Below, one piece after another: positions 34,328 to 45,731 of a stretch of DNA of 64,000 nt (the stretch's first letter is position 1; each line of letters opens with the position of its first letter). The notes under the pieces are model-generated. The model was not told the origin of the DNA. It did not search any database and was given only the letters and a program-made list of their open reading frames with translations. The stretch is taken from NCBI GenBank assembly GCA_030710605.1, contig CP092870.1:94680941-94744940 (forward strand), given 5' to 3'. Origin of the DNA: Cordylochernes scorpioides. Lineage: Eukaryota; Arthropoda; Arachnida; Pseudoscorpiones; Chernetidae. The translations under genes and the position numbers were made by a program.

Positions 34328-34900
34328 AAATAATGAATTCGTTTAATTTCTATTGTGCTGGAACAAAGAGTAATAATAATTATTATTTGTGATGAATCAG
34401 TTCTCAGGTATATTTCCTCAATCAAACTCCTCCAAGATCCATAGCCATAGTTTGCCATAGTCTGATGGTAAGACGTCTTGGCTGTTTCTCTCCTCAGTTA
34501 GTCCACCAATATAGTACGACCGCTCTGGTGACTTCAATTCTTACTATGATGTCTTGACACATCTATCCAGTTGGCGTAGTAAACAATTTGTCTACAATAG
34601 ATTGAGCAAACATTCACTCGGGTCGAACCCTAGCGAAATCAAATCCATTCCCCTTAATACATTACAATCTGCATCAAAATATAGATCATTTCTGATTACC
34701 CGATAGTTAAAAAAAACTTCTTTCCTAGTAGACTTTCCCAACGAATATTTCTTTAACCTAAAATATGTGGATAAAGAGCAGAGCAAGTAAGGCAAAGTAA
34801 ACAGTCGAAGTTAATCTAGTAAAACTTTTTATAGAGGAGGGATTTTTTACATAGTGATAAGTATGCTCCATATTCTATGGATATATGTATATAAAGACCA
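34328..34900. other. Intergenic sequence upstream of the secreted-protein gene
   Basis: No reading frame with features and no repeat that I can place. Confidence 0.4.
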
Positions 34901-34911
34901 TAGTAAGTGCA

Positions 34912-34918
34912 TATAAAA
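34912..34918 (+). promoter_or_regulatory. Candidate TATA box
   Basis: TATAAAA lies 53-59 bases upstream of ATG 34971, which would put initiation near 34940-34945 and give a 5' UTR of about 30 bases. A second tatataaag lies near 34888. If tttacag at about 34958-34964 is instead a splice acceptor, the true promoter is further upstream. Confidence 0.4.
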
Positions 34919-34970
34919 GTCTTGGTATGCATATCTAAAGAATCTAACCGTGGGTGTTTACAGATCCGTC

Positions 34971-35396
34971 ATGAACCGTCTGCTGTTCCTCGCTGTGGTG
35001 ATGGTGGCCATAGTCGCCATTGTAGAATGCCACGATGACTGCAGCAAAAAGATGAAAAAGGGCATTGAGAAGTGCGCGGAGCACACAGAGAAATACATGA
35101 AGAAGGCCACCCATCACAAAGAGGAGGGTAAAATCATCTGCTGCATCTTCAACTGGACGGCAGACTGTATGTCAGAAGCCATACAGAAGAGCTGCCCCGA
35201 GCTGGATACCCGAGGTCTCAAGCAGATGTTGCAAGCCGCTACCGGCGCGGTGGCAATCGAAACCCACAATTGCGGCAGGTCGGATAAAGAATCCTGCAAG
35301 CCTCTGCTGAAGAAAGTTGGAGCTGGTGCTCCCACCATTGCTGTACCCACCATTATGGCCTCTTTCTTAGCTCTCACCGTCCTCTTCTTAAAGTAA
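34971..35396 (+). CDS. Small secreted cysteine-rich protein, probable GPI anchor
   Basis: A 141-residue protein. The ATG at 34971 is chosen because it begins a typical signal peptide (MNRLLFLAVVMVAIVAIVEC); the frame stays open upstream but without an ATG. The mature part is rich in lysine and histidine, with cysteines at residues 24, 35, 57, 58, 66, 75, 101 and 109, enough for four disulfides, plus one at residue 20 near the cleavage site. There is an N-glycosylation site, NWT, at 61-63. Residues 117-126 form a small-residue spacer and 127-141 a hydrophobic tail ending in LK, as in GPI-anchored proteins. I do not recognise the family and claim no function. It is the only frame here with coherent targeting signals at both ends and no transposon similarity. 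It could be a single-exon gene or a last exon. Confidence 0.75.
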   Translation: MNRLLFLAVVMVAIVAIVECHDDCSKKMKKGIEKCAEHTEKYMKKATHHKEEGKIICCIFNWTADCMSEAIQKSCPELDTRGLKQMLQAATGAVAIETHNCGRSDKESCKPLLKKVGAGAPTIAVPTIMASFLALTVLFLK

Positions 35397-36892
35397 TAAC
35401 TTTATTTACTTCTTTGTTTCTGTAATATATTTCTCTCTGTTTTGTTTTTTTCCCCCTCTCTTCTCTATATAATTCAAATATGTTATTGTTTTACTTCTCT
35501 ATAATTTGAATCTATGTTCTCCCCATAGAGAAAGAGAGTTTATAGATATTTCTCTCGGCGCTTATATAATGAAATATAGAAATATATCGATATATATTTA
35601 GAAAAAAAAGTGCTCTAATAATAATAATGATACTAAAAGCTTTTGTGATGTGTGATGAATTTTGTATCGCGTGATATTCCTGCCTACATTAATGCCTAAA
35701 TATGTTACCAGTATAGGTCCAGTTAATACATCAATCAAAGATATATTTATCTAGGTAATTTTTATATATTTTTTAGAAAGAAATAACATTTTAAGTTCTT
35801 CTTAAATGAAGGTGTTAACTTCTATGAAATTTTAATATTGTTTTTTTTTTTTAAGTTTTATTATATGAGAAAGGCTATTTTTGAAATACAAAAAAATATA
35901 TATATGAAGAAATATATTATCATTAAAAATAGTCCTATATTTAAAATTTAATTATTATATTGTTATTTCTTTAAGAGTATTTTATTGTTAATTTTTTTTA
36001 GTCTAGTATTATCTTTAAAACAATAATTTGCAAAGACTTTTCACACTTTATTAAGGAAGGAATAAATCTTAAAAATATTGTGAAAATTCCTTTACATAAC
36101 GCCGCATTATTGTTAAAACATTATTTTTAAAAATACATTTTTACAAGTATTCAAATTTGTTATTGCATTATATACCTGTGGTATCATTTCTACGGTGAAA
36201 TTACCGTCCATGTATTCCACACACCATTATATTTTAAAATTTCTATAACACTATATACATATATAACCTTTTGATATCTATCTGTCATTTTCAATTTTAC
36301 ATATTTACCTGCTTCTATTTTCTAACTGGGTTACCATTTTTTTTCGAAATCCATTTGATATTTGTATTGAAAAGAAAAATGTGTACTTGTGAAAACACAA
36401 AATAAAATAATGATTTAAAAAAAAACATTAAAGCTATTATAGAATGCAAAAAAGTGGTTTTATTTGTTTCTTCTCTTATTCACACACACACATTTTTCCC
36501 CACGTTATGGAAATAAAAAAAAAACTAATGTTACACAACACAAAAGGTAATAAAATCTAAATAAATAAATATTAATTTATTATATAATATATAAACACAC
36601 TATTTATTTGGATTTGGTCTTATTACCTTGTGTTTCTAATATATAATCCAAATTGTACCTTATCAAAAACGTATGTTTAATTCTATTGATAGGTATCAAT
36701 TTTAAAACCCCATTAACCAGATAAGGAGAATGTTCCGGAAATTTCTTCTCAGTTGTCCAACTGGGATGATAGGAACATTGGGGTGGGTGTTTACATTTCT
36801 CTTGAAATTTGTCTCGGAAAAAGATTAAATATAAATTTTAAGAGTTTTCCCTCATTAAATGGTTAAGCTTAAAAACTTGTTATGCTTATATA
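35397..36892. other. AT-rich 3' flank, no supported gene
   Basis: Very AT-rich, with pyrimidine-rich sequence just after the stop codon that may be 3' UTR. The first canonical AATAAA is far away (near 36060), so the polyadenylation site of the gene is not clear. No other feature is seen. Confidence 0.4.
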
Positions 36893-37128
36893 CACTTATA
36901 GAGACAAAATTAAAGAAAATTTCATATTTTGATGTCGCCGGTCGTCTGTTTTTTTTTTTTTTTTTTTTTTTTTTAGGAAACAAAGAAGGCAATTTTGTTC
37001 ACACTTGGTTATCTCGTGTGTCTTCAATAAAGGTCACTACGTATTAAATATCTTTCAGAGTTACTGTTTGAATCCCGATATACATACTAAAAGGTACATC
37101 TTCCTTACGTTTTGTCTCTCCATGAGTG
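36893..37128. repeat. M1 MITE, full-length
   Basis: Starts TA then cacttatagagacaaaatta and ends ttgtctctccatgagtg. It holds a poly-T run of about 24 at the usual internal site. Confidence 0.85.
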
Positions 37129-37261
37129 TATATATGAAATATACAAAGGAAGTTTTCTGGAAAGAAATTGAACAGAACGAATAAATGTTTCGCCTTAAAG
37201 AAAGTCTTATGCTTTTGTGCAAAATTGACATGATACATTTTTAAAAATTTATCTCAGTTAC

Positions 37262-37560
37262 ACACGTGGCGGTAAAGGCCATGATAATCATGGTATGTTT
37301 AGTGATTGCCTTCTACTATAAGTTCCACCTTTTTTACCGACACAATCCGACTTTGGGATTTACAAGAGGTACGAGCACTGTTTAGTTACTTGTACTCATT
37401 GGTGGGGTTAGAATTTTGCAAGAATCGAGTTGGCTATTAAAGCAAAATAAAAAAGAAATGTAACCATAAAAAAGCGACACATTCAGGATTCGATTCCTGA
37501 TCGTTGCTATGGAAAAATCTAAAGTTTATACCACTTCTTTACCAACCCAACCTGTAATTT
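37262..37560 (-). repeat. SINE-2, full-length but decayed
   Basis: The minus strand starts with gttggtaaagaagtgg (A-box region) and gaatcgaatcctgaat (B-box region), continues through ctccaccaatgagtacaag and ggcaatcacta, and ends in ccatgattatcatggc and ccacgtgtgt. The head is recognisable but mutated. Confidence 0.7.
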
Positions 37561-38050
37561 GATGTTGAAAAGTTACTTGTGTTTCTTCACCATTTCAGAT
37601 ACTGGAGGTGTTGGGAATCTCTATGGTTCAGACAATGAAACAACAAATAACAAGTTTACTTACAGCTGAAGTGGTTTTTAAAGAATTAGGCAATTTTACC
37701 TTTTAAGAAAGTATTTTAAATTTATTATTTTCAAAGAGAGAGAGAAAAGAACATTTAACAATTTACATTACAATTACTAATTTTGTAAAACAAAACACTC
37801 CTTTGTACTCGTTTTTATATTACAGTGTTGTCAGTCTAAAAGTATTTCAAGATCATTGATTTACTATTCTTCTTTTTTTCCAACAGGAGGTTCCTTCATT
37901 GTCCATCAGGTTCTATGTGATCGAGATTTCATACAAACTAATCGTGGCCTACCACCTTATTTTGGCCGAGAAAGAGAATAGCAACTTAGCGACCTCTATC
38001 GCTCAAAATTATCATTTTTAACGCTATATAGTTAGAAGATATTTCTACAC
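37561..38050. other. No supported gene
   Basis: 37620-38000 contains sequence repeated in inverted orientation at about 42960-43215 (for example tgtttcattgtctgaacc on the minus strand, and gtattttaaatttattattt), so this is a dispersed repeat of unknown class. Confidence 0.5.
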
Positions 38051-38059
38051 ACAGAGAGA

Positions 38060-38540
38060 GAGCACTTATACTGCAATGAATAAAAAGGGAGGGAGGACAT
38101 GGCTCATTTATATATACATTTCTACAGTTCAAGAAGCTTATGTCCATAGTTCTTTCAAAACATAAATTTACTGTATTCCATAACCAATGCTGGGGGCATA
38201 TATGAAAAATCAGTTTAATATACGGCATAGTCGGTGGACGAATGGGTAACACCCTCGATTCCCGACAGTCATGAACCGGGATTTAATCCCGCGTATAACC
38301 TTTGTTCAATATGTGAATAACTCGCATATTATTCATTGTTTCAATTATCATAAACTAGGTTGCTCTTGTTGAGCGATACCTAATAAAGTGATTTTGGAAC
38401 CCATCAGTTTAATACAATAGTAGGGCTGTCTTGAGATTAAACTGACGATACCGCTGGGAGGGTTCACCACTGATGAGCCAAGCCCTTCCTCTTTCAATTT
38501 TAATTCATTATAGTAAACACGGGCTGTAGAGAAAAATGGA
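38060..38540 (+). repeat. Foldback F2 element split by SINE-1
   Basis: The F2 interior (agcttatgtccatagttctt) lies left of the SINE at 38221-38402, and the F2 core (taccgctgggagggttcacc, actgatgagccaagccc) lies right of it. The duplicated target atcagtttaata is F2 sequence. The core reads GATA where intact copies have GAAA. Confidence 0.8.
38221..38402 (+). repeat. SINE-1, tRNA-derived, complete copy 2
   Basis: Head ggtggacgaatgggtaacac, then cgattcccgacagtcatg and gggatttaatcccgcg, and the same body as copy 1 ending gattttggaaccc. It is flanked by a perfect 12-base target duplication, atcagtttaata, at 38209-38220 and 38403-38414. Length and both ends agree with copy 1, which defines the family at about 183 bases. 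Confidence 0.93.
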
Positions 38541-39033
38541 TTTTAATTATATATATTTAAAAGGGAAAAGTAGAGAGAGAGAGAGTTTAAACTATTTATA
38601 ATTTTCGGAGTGAAAATAACGTTTTTGTTTATTTAAAATTGTCACACAAGATTGATAGCAGTGTGAAAATAGAAATTGCTACACCCAGAAATAGTTGAAG
38701 AAAAAACATGGAATTTAGACCAAACAAGCTTCTTGGGGCCTGTAACGAATGTTCATATTTTGGATGCAAAACGTCTAAAAATAGCTAAATGCGGTCACAT
38801 TTGCATTTTTTTAAACCCGTGGTCTGTAAAATTGCATGTATTCCTTCAGGTTTCATGATATTTAAAGTCCCTAATGAGTATATAACACTTTCTATTTCAA
38901 CTAGTGTATTTGAAACTTTCATTTTAAGTATGACTTTATTAAACATGATTTAAAACTGGCTGAGCAAACAATCTTTACACCAAACATGAAGTACATAGGA
39001 TGTGAAAGTCTTAATAATATTGATAAATATATA
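38541..39033. other. No supported gene
   Basis: A 60-codon frame at 38676 has no features. The remainder is AT-rich. Confidence 0.4.
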
Positions 39034-39273
39034 TAAAATTTTACACAAATAAATTTACTGGCAATGCGTTTCTTTTAAATATCATCAAATATTATCTCTA
39101 CAGACCTTACTGCAATGATATGAGTTATTGAATGAGAGGGCTTGGCTCATCACTACTGATGAGCCAAGCCCTCTCATTCAATAACTCATATCATTGCAGT
39201 AAGGTCTGTAGAGATAATATTTGATGATATTTAAAAGAAACGCATTGCCAGTAAATTTATTTGTGTAAAATTT
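39034..39273. repeat. Foldback F2, nearly perfect 240-bp palindrome
   Basis: Arms of about 119 bases mirror each other around 39153, from ttttacacaaataaatttac through ctacagaccttactgcaatg to cttggctcatcactactgat at the centre. Past the right arm, aacgatagatggcaataaaa matches the flank at 23780-23810, so that side is the element's conserved end. The GAAA part of the F2 core is missing; the two CTGATGAGCC halves face each other. Confidence 0.92.
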
Positions 39274-41555
39274 TAACGATAGATGGCAATAAAATTTAAT
39301 TTATAGAAATATATGTCATATATCGCGTTATTTTTTTTTTGTCTGGGTTTCGCTATAAAAGAAGATTTACTGTCCAATTTTAACATTTTATACATAATGG
39401 CTTCTTTCAAAACATATCTGTCAAAAATGGGTAAGTATTATAATTGATTTTAACCCATAAATATAGGCTAGTTTTACGAAATTGGGTAGACTATATTAGT
39501 TTATATTATTTTTAAAAATCTCATTTATGTTTGTGTATTTCGTCTGCAGCTTTTGGGATTTAAGATAAAAGAGTTTTTTTATTATATCAAAAGTTTATGG
39601 CAAACATCATTATATTTTGATATTATATTTCAAATAAAAATAATGAATATATATTAATAAATCCTTATACCATATATATATTATTCAATCCAATATATGC
39701 CTTTTTATTATCTAATATATATATATCGTTTTGAAAATAGAACAATCCATATTTAATTCATTAGATAATAAAAAGGCATATATTGGATTTAATAAATAAA
39801 ATTAAATCCAATATATGCCTTTTTATTATATAATATATAAATATATCGCACACAAAAAATATTTATATATATAAAATATTATATCAAAAGAAAAATATGG
39901 ATTCTGGAAATGAAGGTATCAGATGAGAAAAATATTTTTTTTAAACCTTTTATAGATATTTAAAAATATATTTAGAAAATACCATTAATATATTTTCATA
40001 AAAAATATAAGGGCGTGCTATAATATTCTTTATCGAGTATATCTCAACCATAAATATACAAAATATATTATGCCAAAAGAATTGGGACGAATTCTATATT
40101 CGTGACTGTGAATGTAATATTTGCGTGATAATAAAGAAATAATTATTTTTATGGGGCACGGAAGTTATATATTTCCTTAAAGTTTTCGATAAAAAATGTG
40201 CATAAAGGTATTTAATAAATAATTCTTATAATTGTATTTATTTTTTATTTTCTATATAAGTTATATATTTAATAAATATATTTTTAAAAAGTTAACGATT
40301 TATCCATATTTATAGAATGTTGTGATAGTATTAAAATGTTTTTTTTTTCTTACCTGTAAAGGTACCTTCGTTAAAGTTGGGGTGGAATGAAATATAAATT
40401 ATTTTAGATCAATTAGTTTAATATAACCAGACTAGTGATTAAAATATTCAACAATTTACCAATTTGAATATAGAATTTGTGAAAATGTAATTCTATTTTT
40501 TAATATTAAAAATAGAGTGCAATTATTTTCAAAAGACATTTTTAACAATACGAATTAATTAAATATGGCGTCTCTCCCTAAAATATATGGTCAAAATTCT
40601 CAATAAATAAAAATATATAAAATAATAATCATAGGTTTTATTTCCAATTTTTGCACTTGGAACTTAAACTTTTATTTTAAAATTATTTTTAATATGTAAA
40701 ATAATAATAAGTAATCTATTCTTTCTCTTAACTATCTTTTTGTTTGATTTCATATTAACATAGTTCTGTCTATAGTTTTTTTTATATACTCTAGAGATTT
40801 TTTTATATCCCTATCTATGGTGCGTAACTGCCTAAGTTTTTTCATTTTAAAAATATTACAAAGATGGTTTAAATATATATATATATTAATTGTTGAAAAA
40901 TATATTTATTTATTTATTTTTGGAAATATAATCTATAGTTCAGTCTGAGTAATTTACTTTTTATGCGCTCTAGAAAACTGGTTAAAATGATTTATGTCTT
41001 GATTGAAACAGGTTAGAAAATGATAGATAATTTGAATACGAAAATGATAATTTATTGCATCATTAAGAGCAAAAAAATATATATCAATACCATTATAACT
41101 ATCAAAAGTACTAAATCTGTTAATAAATACATATATTTTTGAAGCAATATCTACTAGAAATATACACTCATTACTGAAATTATTTAAATACTTATATCAA
41201 AATAATCACACAAAATATAAACATTTAACTTACGCAACAAGAGGCAAATTCTCTTCATCAATTTTATTTAACTCCTAGGTGCAACATTTTATATTTTCCA
41301 ATAATGTATTCGCATATTGAGTTTTATAAAATTTGAGAATGCTATATATGGCCTGAGTTAGAAATGTACTGAGGTCACAGGACATGTTTCTCTATCTAAA
41401 TGAATGATTTACAACGGCTAGCCACCTGGTAGATAGGTACAGGAAGAATAATGATTTTTCCGAGGATTTATTACATCTGGAAGCGTAGGGATTTCTTGGA
41501 GACAATCGATAACAACTTTTGGAGGTCGTCGGTTAGTTATCACATCTTGATTCTA
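39274..41555. other. Very AT-rich, no supported gene
   Basis: Long stretch with no frame above 60 codons. It has copies of a catatattggat / atccaatatatgccttttta motif in both orientations (39690-39840), also seen near 27630 and in tandem at 63925-64000. Confidence 0.55.
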
Positions 41556-42060
41556 GACGTCTTGAGCAAGGTTTGAAGTAAGACTTGTGGATAGTCAAGT
41601 TCACAGATTCTCAGACTTAAGATTCCTTGAGCAAGGTTTGAAGGTATACTTGTAGATAGTCCGTTTTAAAGGTCCCGTAAACTATAAATTTCATTTAAAA
41701 TACTAGAAAGGTAATTTGTGGATAGTGGGCCTATATTTCCTCGTATACCTGAATTTCCTTGAACAAGTTTAGATTGACTTGTAGAGATAAGAGAATAATT
41801 AGGGAAAATATTCTAAGGCAAATAGCAAGGAATAGAAAGGAGTATCGGCCGAGCACATTTACGAACTAAAAAAAAGCTCATATTGTTAAGTCCTTGTTAT
41901 TGGTCTTAGATAATTGTGGATAGTGAAGCTCACACATATATCCTCGTAGACCTGAACTTCCTTGAGTAAGGTTTGAAGGTAGACTTGTAGACCTGAACTT
42001 TCTTGAATGAGGTTAAAGGCTAGACTTGATAATAGTCAGTCCACGTTTTCCCGTAGACCT
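41556..42060. repeat. Degenerate tandem repeat, about 80-bp unit
   Basis: Blocks of ttccttgagcaaggtttgaa, gacttgtagatagt, and cctcgtagacctgaa recur five or six times with variable spacing. The unit boundaries are unclear. Confidence 0.6.
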
Positions 42061-42496
42061 GAAATGAGGGATAACTCCTGGCTCTCTGGTGAATATTTCT
42101 TAACTTAAAAATTGCATTTTGAGAATTCGAAGTCCAGAGACCCCTAGAATTCCTGATTACTCTTTTGGCCTTCAATTCGATGATGAATTGAATCAGAAAA
42201 ATGAAGTTAATGTTTGTGTTGCGAAGAATAGCCACCCAGAGTTGATAAAAAAAAGGCAGGTCATCTATCACAATCAATAAGAAATATGCACAAGTACCAA
42301 AATAATTTAAATAGACCAAAATTGAAAGCTCCATCAAATCACCAATGGTACAGGCCATTGAAACAAATAGAAGAAGCACAAAACTCAGTAGGAACCAGCA
42401 AACAGCTTTAACAATATTAAGAAATGGACATATTAGAAGTTTAAAATTCGAAAATGGACAAATATTTATAAAATTCCGCACAAATTGCAATGTCAT
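42020..42496 (-). CDS. Possible membrane-protein exon, low confidence
   Basis: An ATG frame of 158 codons with two or three strongly hydrophobic segments (about residues 20-52 and 60-78), for example WFLLSFVLLLFVSM and CAYFLLIVIDD, then a basic, soluble tail (KAKRVIRNSRG). An in-frame stop lies 15 bases upstream. The pattern could fit a chemoreceptor-like or other multi-pass protein exon. AT-rich DNA gives hydrophobic chance frames readily, and the 3' part overlaps the degenerate tandem repeat, so this may be spurious. Confidence 0.2.
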   Translation of the reverse strand: MTLQFVRNFINICPFSNFKLLICPFLNIVKAVCWFLLSFVLLLFVSMACTIGDLMELSILVYLNYFGTCAYFLLIVIDDLPFFYQLWVAILRNTNINFIFLIQFIIELKAKRVIRNSRGLWTSNSQNAIFKLRNIHQRARSYPSFQVYGKTWTDYYQV

Positions 42497-43244
42497 AGAA
42501 GCCTCCCCAGATCATATTATGTCATAATTAACCACAGAGGACCATAAATACCATATCAAAGTTAGGGAAGGTGGAGACATGGTCCAAGGATATAAGCACC
42601 ACCACTGCCATAAACACCCGGTATTTCTTAAACTAAGGACAATAGGCTGTTGGGAGAAGTATATATTTCATTTTTAGAAAAGTTAAAAATTTCGAGCATA
42701 CAAAGACGGTCTTCAACAGGTCATAGAGAACTCTACCGCCTGTAGATAGGTTTCACGCTCGAAATATTTCGCCACTTCCAACAATAAAAGCTATGCTCCC
42801 AACAACTTATTGACTTTAATGTTTATTCTGAATACACTCGACCTTTGATTAATCTTCATTGTAAAGTGTATTAAATATTTTATTAATATAGGTTTCAAGT
42901 TTTAACACTTGACCTTCGATGTATATTGATTGTTTTATTATTGTTACTATCCCGTATATGTTGGAAAAAAAAGAAGAATAGTAAATCAATGATCTTGACA
43001 TACTTTTAGACTGACAACACTGTAATATAAAAACGAGAACAAAGGAGTGTTGGTTTTGTTTACAAAATTAGTAATTGTAATGTAAATTGTTAAATGTTCT
43101 TTTCTCTCTCTCTTTGAAAATAATAAATTTAAAATACTTTCTTAAAAGGTAAAATTGCCTAATTCTTTAAAACCACTTCAGCTGTAGGTAAACTTGTTAT
43201 TTGTTGTTTCATTATCTGAACCATAAGAGATTTCCAACAGTATA

Positions 43245-43445
43245 TATGGTATAGACCATGATAAGCATGGTGAGTAGTAGTTGGCGACTACATTTACTGT
43301 AAGTGCACCACATGTCTACGTATGTAGACAGGCTCAATGCCAGCATGGAGATTTCTGGTTGACTGGTTCAGTTCTACAACTCATCGTGACTAGAACTGCT
43401 GAGGATAGTTGGCGTTTGACACTCCAGGAACCCGGGTTATATCGA
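43245..43445 (-). repeat. SINE-2 related copy, rearranged
   Basis: Contains tagaccatgataagcatggt, ttggcgac, actgtaagtgcaccacatgt and ctacg as in SINE-2, then diverges. Its right end (gttggc, ctccaggaacccgggtt) resembles 61595-61632. Confidence 0.6.
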
Positions 43446-44036
43446 TTTCTCTCTATATATATGTTATATAAAAATAATGAGATTTCTGTTGTATTTTGGA
43501 ATTAGATTGATATATAGAATTATTATTTTTTGCTTGATTTTGGTATTCATGAGTATGTTATGATATTGTTTTGCAGTCGTGGGTATAATAAAATAGTTTT
43601 GATCAGAGGTTTCTTTATTTGAGCTAAATAATATATATGAAAAAAAAAACATAATTTGGTAAAAGTACTGCCTGGCTTAAGGCGTGAGAATAAAAAAAAA
43701 TGAAAATCTTATTTACATAATGTACAAAAGTGTTTTAATGTCCATCCATACATCGAGCAAAACAACAACTGACTCACCCGTGCAGGCAAGGTCACGCTCC
43801 GCTGCGTCACGTGGGAAAACATACGTAGATGTTTTCTTACATGTTCTCAGCACAAAAAGATTTGAGCCGGCCAACGGGAAACAACAAAAATAAGGTTTTA
43901 TAGGGGAAGCGTGACCTCTGGCGGTAGATATAAACAGAATATTTGAATCTATGAAATATATTTTTAAATGAAATAATATTTTTATATAACAATATATATA
44001 TATATGTCATATCTTAATAAAATAATCCCTTGTGTC
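43446..44036. other. No supported gene
   Basis: AT-rich; a GC-richer patch around 43770-43920 has a 69-codon frame without features. Confidence 0.4.
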
Positions 44037-44230
44037 AATATTAAGGTAAAAATATCAGTTTTCCAGGGAGAAGTTTCTTTTCAAAATCTTTAATCTCTAG
44101 CTTTCGCGGGCACAAACGCCCTTCTACTGGATCATGTTTTCTACTGTAGAAGGACGTTCGTGCCCGAAAGCTAGAGATTAAAGATTTTAAAAAGAAACTT
44201 CTCCTTGGAAGCCTGATATTTTTACTTAAT
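44037..44230. repeat. Foldback MITE, family F4
   Basis: Arms of about 85 bases: the left begins atattaaggtaaaaatatca and the right, reversed, begins atattaagtaaaaatatcag; both continue through ggagaagtttctttt and aaaatctttaatctctagct. The right arm contains CTGTAGA, AGGACGTTCGTGCCC and GAAAGC (44144-44170), a decayed form of the CTGANGA, stem II, GAAA motif. Confidence 0.88.
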
Positions 44231-44283
44231 ATATGTCATATAATATATATATAGATGGAAAATTTGCCGGGAGGAAATTGATC

Positions 44284-44499
44284 CATAGAAGCATAGGGTG
44301 CCTCTCCCGTCAAAATAAACGTCAAAAACTGACGCCTTCTATTGACCGTCGCCGCAACTAGCGGCCTCGGGTCAGTGACAAAGCCTCTCTAGGTGGACGC
44401 TTCTCAGTTTGCCAAAGCTGGTGTTGCGGCGACGGTCAATAGATGGCGTCAGTTTTTGACGTTTATTTTGACGGGAAAGGCGCCCCCTATGCTTCTATG
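44284..44499. repeat. Foldback MITE, family F3, complete
   Basis: Arms of about 68 bases, starting catagaagcatagggtgcc on the left and catagaagcatagggggc on the right, both with cccgtcaaaataaacgtcaa and aaaactgacgcc. The centre holds tctaggtggacgcttctcag and gccaaagctggtgttgcgg. A partial copy is at 18271-18420. ATAGATGGCGTC in the right arm is one base off the recurrent AGATGGCGC motif. Confidence 0.9.
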
Positions 44500-45480
44500 A
44501 TATATATATATATTATTATTATCCCATGGGTAAGATTACACCAGGTCATGAAGGTTGAAAGCAATAATTTTTTTCTATTATAGTTTTGGGGTTCTTGTAT
44601 AGGTCTTAGCTCCAATACAGTCCAGGATATGTGCTGGAGTGGAGTTATATATACATTATATATAATAAATACATTCTACTTATGCAAATTACTACATGTA
44701 TATGTAATAATAGGTTGGGATTTCCACGCACACACAACGAAGCGACACAGTTGTCGAAGGAAAATTCTTTGAATAGATAAAAAGTCGAGTCAAAAGCAAA
44801 GATGGAGATCGAGAAAGTTTCTTACTGTTTTACATGGTCGATGAGTTGGTGACAACCGGCGACACGCGGATGGGGAACTCACTGGAACTGCGCTGACTGC
44901 TGTTGCTACGGGCCTTTTTTATACTACGAGAATTGGGTCATGCACGTGTCACACGTGTCGATGGACACCGGACACTGGCGACGGTCTGTCGGCTTCCAAT
45001 CTATCTTTAGAAGTTACTTTGTAATTCTCTCAATCTTGCTTTTAACTCAGCTTTTAATCTATTATATAGTTTTATTTATTCATCCTCAGTACATTACATA
45101 TGGTTATGCAAGGAGACATGTCAATTATGCGTATAATTATTTATAGATTTGCAATTAGTTCTATATACAACATGACAATCTTGTTATACGTATTACATAA
45201 TATAGGGTTATTGGTTTAAATTATCATATATATATATATATATCGTTTCTTTCTCCTATAGTTTCTTGTATTTATATTACAGATTGTTGAAGGACATTAT
45301 TGTCTGAAAGATTGCCAAGCTTTCTTTAATAAAGAAATTTGTCGTTGTTAGATGTTATCTGTTCTTAGCAATGGTATCCTGCTATTCCTTCTATTGTAAT
45401 TCATATATAATATGTGTATTAATTTGCATAGATAGTCTCATATGTAGTGTGTTTAATAGTACAAATAATAACCATCGTAA
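44500..45480. other. No supported gene
   Basis: Contains a GC-richer part (44740-45000) with no long frame. 45210-45245 is a TA microsatellite. Confidence 0.45.
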
Positions 45481-45508
45481 AGATAGAGACTGCCTGGCCG
45501 GCATTCAT

Positions 45509-45731
45509 ATTTCTATGAAAAATAGACAGTTAGACTTCGGCCAGTTAGAGTTTTTTATTTTTCTCAACGTTTCGACAAAAATCTTTTTGGCGTTGAAAAT
45601 TTTTAACGCCTTGCCAAATGCTTTATTTTTATTTACTTCTCCTGACGAAGACAAAAGATTTTTGTCGAAACGTTGAGAAAAATATAAAAAAAACTCTTAC
45701 TGGCCGAAGTGTGTCTATTTTTCATAGAAAT
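45509..45731. repeat. Foldback MITE, family F1, complete
   Basis: Left arm ttctatgaaaaatagacagt to ctcaacgtttcgacaaaaat; the right arm mirrors it. Arms are about 90 bases. The right arm carries a hammerhead-like motif (45637-45679). It is preceded by agatagagactgcctggccg, as at the diverged copy at 719-892. Confidence 0.9.
45637..45679 (+). ncRNA. Hammerhead-ribozyme-like motif in F1
   Basis: Hammerheads self-cleave using conserved CUGANGA and GAAA strands joined by three helices. Here CTGACGA (45642-45648) is followed by one extra A, stem II GACAAAA/TTTTGTC (seven pairs, loop GAT), GAAA (45667-45670), a minimal palindromic helix III (ACGT) and TT, with cleavage expected before G 45675. Helix I is TTCTC/GAGAA, five pairs. 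The extra A before stem II is not in the standard core, so activity is uncertain. Confidence 0.5.
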
